Of a stretch of DNA of 64,000 nt, positions 61,660 through 64,000 are shown piece by piece. The notes below the pieces were generated by a model that was given only the letters and a program-made list of their open reading frames with translations, did not search any database and was not told where the DNA came from. Each line of letters opens with the position of its first letter. Positions within the stretch are counted from its first letter, which is position 1. Position numbers and translations under genes: made by a program. This stretch comes from Tenacibaculum aquimarinum (GTDB taxonomy: Bacteria > Bacteroidota > Bacteroidia > Flavobacteriales > Flavobacteriaceae): contig NZ_JAKGSC010000003.1 of assembly GCF_022478115.1 (NCBI RefSeq), positions 248,001 through 312,000 of the forward strand, in the 5' to 3' direction.

Positions 61660-62517
61660 ATGAAAAAAACACCAAAACTTACTCAGCAAGATTTTAAAAG
61701 CGTTTCAACTAATGAAGAGCTAATAGCTTTAATTAAAGAAAAAAAGATTCCTTTTCAAAAAGTAGAAAAAACACTTGAATATGAAAGTGAATTGAAAAAA
61801 CTACAAATAGAGCTTGTAAAGTTACAACAATGGGTTTCTAAAACAAATAAGAGAGTTGCTGTAATTTTTGAAGGAAGAGATGCTGCAGGAAAAGGTGGAA
61901 ACATAAGGCGTTTTATGGAGCACTTAAATCCACGTTCTATGCGTTTGGTGGCTTTAAATAAACCTACGGAAGTAGAAAAAGGACAATGGTATTTTCAGCG
62001 TTACATAAAAGAATTACCAAACCCAGGAGAGGTAGTTTTTTTTGATAGAAGTTGGTATAATAGAGCGGTTGTAGAACCTGTTATGGGGTTTTGTACAGAG
62101 CAAGAATATAAAGAGTTTTTAGTACAAGTTCCAGAATTTGAACACATGTTGTATGAAGATGGAGTAGTGGTTATAAAGTTTTGGTTGTCAATATCTAAAG
62201 AAGAACAAGTAAAGAGGTTTGATGCAAGAAATGAGAACCCTTTAAAAAGATGGAAATTTAGTCCCGTAGATAAAAAAGGGCAGGAATTATGGGAAAGATA
62301 TACGCATTATAAAGAAGAAATGTTTAGTAAAACTCATACTACTTATTGTCCTTGGGTTATTATAAAAACAAATGATAAAAAAGAAGCTCGTTTAGAGGCT
62401 ATGCGTTATGTGCTTTCTAAATTTAATTATGAAGGTAAAGAAGGTGCGGCTACTACTTTAAACCCAGATCCTAATGTAGTAATGCGTTATTATCGTTCAA
62501 TACATCAATTAGATTAA
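61660..62517 (+). CDS. ppk2: Polyphosphate kinase 2 (first of a tandem pair)
   Basis: 285 residues, PPK2 family. Walker A: AVIFEGRDAAGKGGNIRRFM (Gly72-Gly80 core). Walker B: VVFFDRSWYNRAVVEPVMGF (Asp near 129). The lid FDARNENPLKRWKFSPVDKK follows. These enzymes transfer phosphate between polyphosphate and nucleotides. It is followed by a second homologue one base after its stop codon, so the pair arose by tandem duplication or by recruitment. Confidence 0.93.
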   Translation: MKKTPKLTQQDFKSVSTNEELIALIKEKKIPFQKVEKTLEYESELKKLQIELVKLQQWVSKTNKRVAVIFEGRDAAGKGGNIRRFMEHLNPRSMRLVALNKPTEVEKGQWYFQRYIKELPNPGEVVFFDRSWYNRAVVEPVMGFCTEQEYKEFLVQVPEFEHMLYEDGVVVIKFWLSISKEEQVKRFDARNENPLKRWKFSPVDKKGQELWERYTHYKEEMFSKTHTTYCPWVIIKTNDKKEARLEAMRYVLSKFNYEGKEGAATTLNPDPNVVMRYYRSIHQLD

Positions 62518-62518
62518 T

Positions 62519-63304
62519 ATGGAAAGAGAATTTACAGCAAAAGAAATAGAGAAACTTAATTCTACAAAAGGTTTAAAATCCGTTCTTTCTAAAGAGCCAT
62601 TAAATTATGAGCGTGCCATTAGGTATGTAAATTATGAGCAGAAATTAAAGAAGCTACAATTAGAGATTATTAAATTACAAACTTGGGCAATTAACAAAAA
62701 TGAGCGTATTATAGTAGTTTTTGAAGGAAGAGATGCTGCAGGAAAAGGTGGTGCTATTAGAAGGGTTACTGAAAGAATTAATCCTAGACATATGCGCATT
62801 GTTGCCTTACCAAAACCTAATGAAGATCAAAAAAGCCAATGGTATTTTCAACGTTATGTAGAGCAATTACCAAAAGCAGGAGAAATGGTTTTCTTTGATA
62901 GAAGTTGGTATAATAGAGCAGTAGTAGAACCTGTTATGGGGTTTTGTACGCAAGAAGAATATAACATTTTCATGAATCAGGTTAATGATTTTGAAAGAAT
63001 GATTTTAGAGTCAGGTATTCGCTTGGTTAAAATTTATATGTCTATTTCTAAAAAAGAGCAAGCAAAACGATTTTTAGATATTAAAAACAATCCATTAAAA
63101 CAATGGAAAATGACTCCTGTAGATGATAAAGCACAAGAACTTTGGGACGATTATACGGCTTACAAAAAGGCAATGTTTTCTAAAACAAATACAGCCGTTT
63201 CTCCTTGGAAAGTAATTAGAGCAAATCGTAAAACGGAAGCTAGAGTTAATGTAATAAATCACATTTTAAAAAGCATTCCTTACGATAAAAATACAGTTGT
63301 TTAA
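62519..63304 (+). CDS. ppk2: Polyphosphate kinase 2 (second of a tandem pair)
   Basis: 261 residues with Walker A VVFEGRDAAGKGGAIRRVTE (70-78 core) and Walker B VFFDRSWYNRAVVEPVMGFC, a string nearly identical to the first copy. The N-terminus is shorter by about 10 residues (EREFTAKEIEKLNSTKGLKS) and the lid is FLDIKNNPLKQWKMTPVDDK. The two copies may have different nucleotide preference or may act together; the sequence does not decide. The Smr gene follows after three bases. Confidence 0.93.
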   Translation: MEREFTAKEIEKLNSTKGLKSVLSKEPLNYERAIRYVNYEQKLKKLQLEIIKLQTWAINKNERIIVVFEGRDAAGKGGAIRRVTERINPRHMRIVALPKPNEDQKSQWYFQRYVEQLPKAGEMVFFDRSWYNRAVVEPVMGFCTQEEYNIFMNQVNDFERMILESGIRLVKIYMSISKKEQAKRFLDIKNNPLKQWKMTPVDDKAQELWDDYTAYKKAMFSKTNTAVSPWKVIRANRKTEARVNVINHILKSIPYDKNTVV

Positions 63305-63307
63305 ATA

Positions 63308-63835
63308 ATGCATTTACAAGTTGGTAATAAAGTAGCGGTTTTAGATGATGTTATAAGAGGTGTTGTTGTTGGTGTTTCAAATGATGATATTTCTATTGAA
63401 GCAGAAGGAATGACCTTTGTTTTTAAAGCATTTGAACTCGTTAAAATTGAAGAAGAACAATACGAATTGTCTAAATATTCTGATATTAATAATCAGTTAT
63501 TAAAGGAAAAGAACATTCCAAAGATAAAGAAAGTTTCTGCCTTCAAAAAAACGAAGAATAATACTGTAATGGAAGTAGATCTTCATATAGAAAAACTACT
63601 AAAAAATGCTAGAGGAATGGATAATTTCGACATTCTTAATTATCAAATAAAAACAGCAACTCACAAATTAGAATACTGTATTCAAAAGAGAATTCCCAGG
63701 TTAATATTTATTCATGGAGTAGGAGAAGGTGTTTTAAAAACAGAGTTACAATACTTGCTTAATAAATACCCTGTTCGTTATCAAGACGCTTCTTATAGAG
63801 AATATGGTTTAGGAGCAACGGAAGTTGTTATTTAG
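63308..63835 (+). CDS. Smr-domain protein (MutS2 C-terminus-like)
   Basis: 175 residues: an N-terminal beta domain (LQVGNKVAVLDDVIRGVVVG) and a C-terminal Smr domain (about 95-175) with EVDLHIEKLLKNARGMDNFD and FIHGVGEGVLKTELQYLLNK (the HGxGxG motif), typical of nicking or RNA-binding Smr proteins. Ends EYGLGATEVVI. It is three bases after the second PPK2 and is probably in the same operon. Confidence 0.88.
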   Translation: MHLQVGNKVAVLDDVIRGVVVGVSNDDISIEAEGMTFVFKAFELVKIEEEQYELSKYSDINNQLLKEKNIPKIKKVSAFKKTKNNTVMEVDLHIEKLLKNARGMDNFDILNYQIKTATHKLEYCIQKRIPRLIFIHGVGEGVLKTELQYLLNKYPVRYQDASYREYGLGATEVVI

Positions 63836-63838
63836 TCT

Positions 63839-63846
63839 TACTTTTG
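63839..63846 (+). promoter_or_regulatory. Possible -7 box of the cysteine desulfurase gene
   Basis: TACTTTTG ends four bases before the ATG at 63851. No clear -33 box was found at the expected distance. Confidence 0.35.
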
Positions 63847-63850
63847 CAGG

Positions 63851-64000
63851 ATGAAAACTATTTTTCTAGACAACGCATCAACAACTCCAATGTATTCAGA
63901 AGTTATTTCTGTAATGCAACAATCTATGCAAGAGAATTTTGGAAATCCATCTTCTACGCATCAGTTTGGGCGAAAAGCAAAATCATCTATAGAAAATGCG
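63851..64000 (+). CDS. Cysteine desulfurase (NifS/IscS family), 5' end, cut by window edge
   Basis: The first 50 residues are visible: MKTIFLDNASTTPMYSEVIS, then the block ending FGNPSSTHQFGRKAKSSIEN. LDNASTTP and the GNPSSTHxFGRKA motif are the hallmarks of the NifS/IscS PLP-dependent desulfurases that supply sulfur for iron-sulfur clusters. The PLP lysine and catalytic Cys are beyond the edge. Which of the NifS/IscS types it is cannot be told. Confidence 0.9.
   Translation, partial: MKTIFLDNASTTPMYSEVISVMQQSMQENFGNPSSTHQFGRKAKSSIENA

Overview
The window is AT-rich chromosomal DNA from a member of the Bacteroidota, most likely a marine Flavobacteriaceae of the Polaribacter/Tenacibaculum type. 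Signs of this are promoters of the Bacteroidota form (TTG, about 19 bases, TAnnTTTG), many SPI or SPII exported proteins, a CarboxypepD_reg-like TonB-dependent receptor, a CarB without its C-terminal regulatory domain, DUF3822 next to rsmD, a two-gene PPK2 set, and very tight gene spacing. The genus is an inference; no rRNA operon is present.

Layout. 1-3370: end of a leucine-rich-repeat protein gene, guanine deaminase, fumarase, a small membrane protein, then a gene-poor stretch holding terminators and two copies of a dispersed repeat. 3371-10102: TonB receptor, yidC, pyrG and rpmH. 10219-16637: carB, kdgK, a thioesterase pair and a GlmU-like nucleotidyltransferase. 16669-22507: a glycine-rich barrel-like protein, a YdeP-type molybdopterin oxidoreductase with its FdhD sulfurtransferase, and a THUMP-like methyltransferase. 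22509-27397: a run of minus-strand genes (duplicated-domain protein, flavin-binding PNPOx-like protein, GNAT, DUF1272, DinB) divergent from a MocR-type regulator. 27387-33037: prmC, a GNAT, then a compact plus-strand run (LEA2 lipoprotein, ribD, HAD phosphatase, EamA transporter, YigZ, DUF3124 lipoprotein). 33105-33897: an isolated lipoprotein gene bracketed by structured repeats. 34096-39091: rpsA, glmM and a class V aminotransferase. 39088-44382: LpxL-like acyltransferase, rhomboid, O-antigen ligase, two GNATs and two tRNAs. 44490-50328: START-like protein, class IV aminotransferase, YqgE, HU, fmt, recQ and a P-loop ATPase. 50416-55583: DUF493, a three-gene periplasmic peptidyl-prolyl isomerase operon, then MoxR. 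55580-59169: rsmD, DUF3822, a membrane-anchored protein and a RecD-like helicase. 59354-64000: a thioredoxin-fold protein, an LpxR-like protein, two PPK2 kinases, an Smr protein and the start of a cysteine desulfurase.

Most of the window is core metabolism and envelope biogenesis: pyrimidine synthesis (pyrG, carB), outer-membrane protein folding (the isomerase trio), membrane insertion (yidC), lipid A and O-antigen work, and translation (rpsA, rpmH, fmt, prmC, rsmD, tRNAs).

The unusual material lies between genes. Three copies of a hairpin element (I call it A) occur, and two sit directly in front of the start codons of unrelated exported proteins and share 23 identical bases. One of these genes is closed at its 3' end by a second long imperfect hairpin (B), giving a cassette-like unit. 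A separate repeat (R) with GCGTT/AACGC ends occurs four times next to gene 3' ends, once with the pyrG terminator hairpin inside it. Other points are a full-length ribD that can only start on ATT, and a repeat-like palindrome absorbed in frame into prmC. No CRISPR array, insertion sequence, phage or plasmid gene was found.
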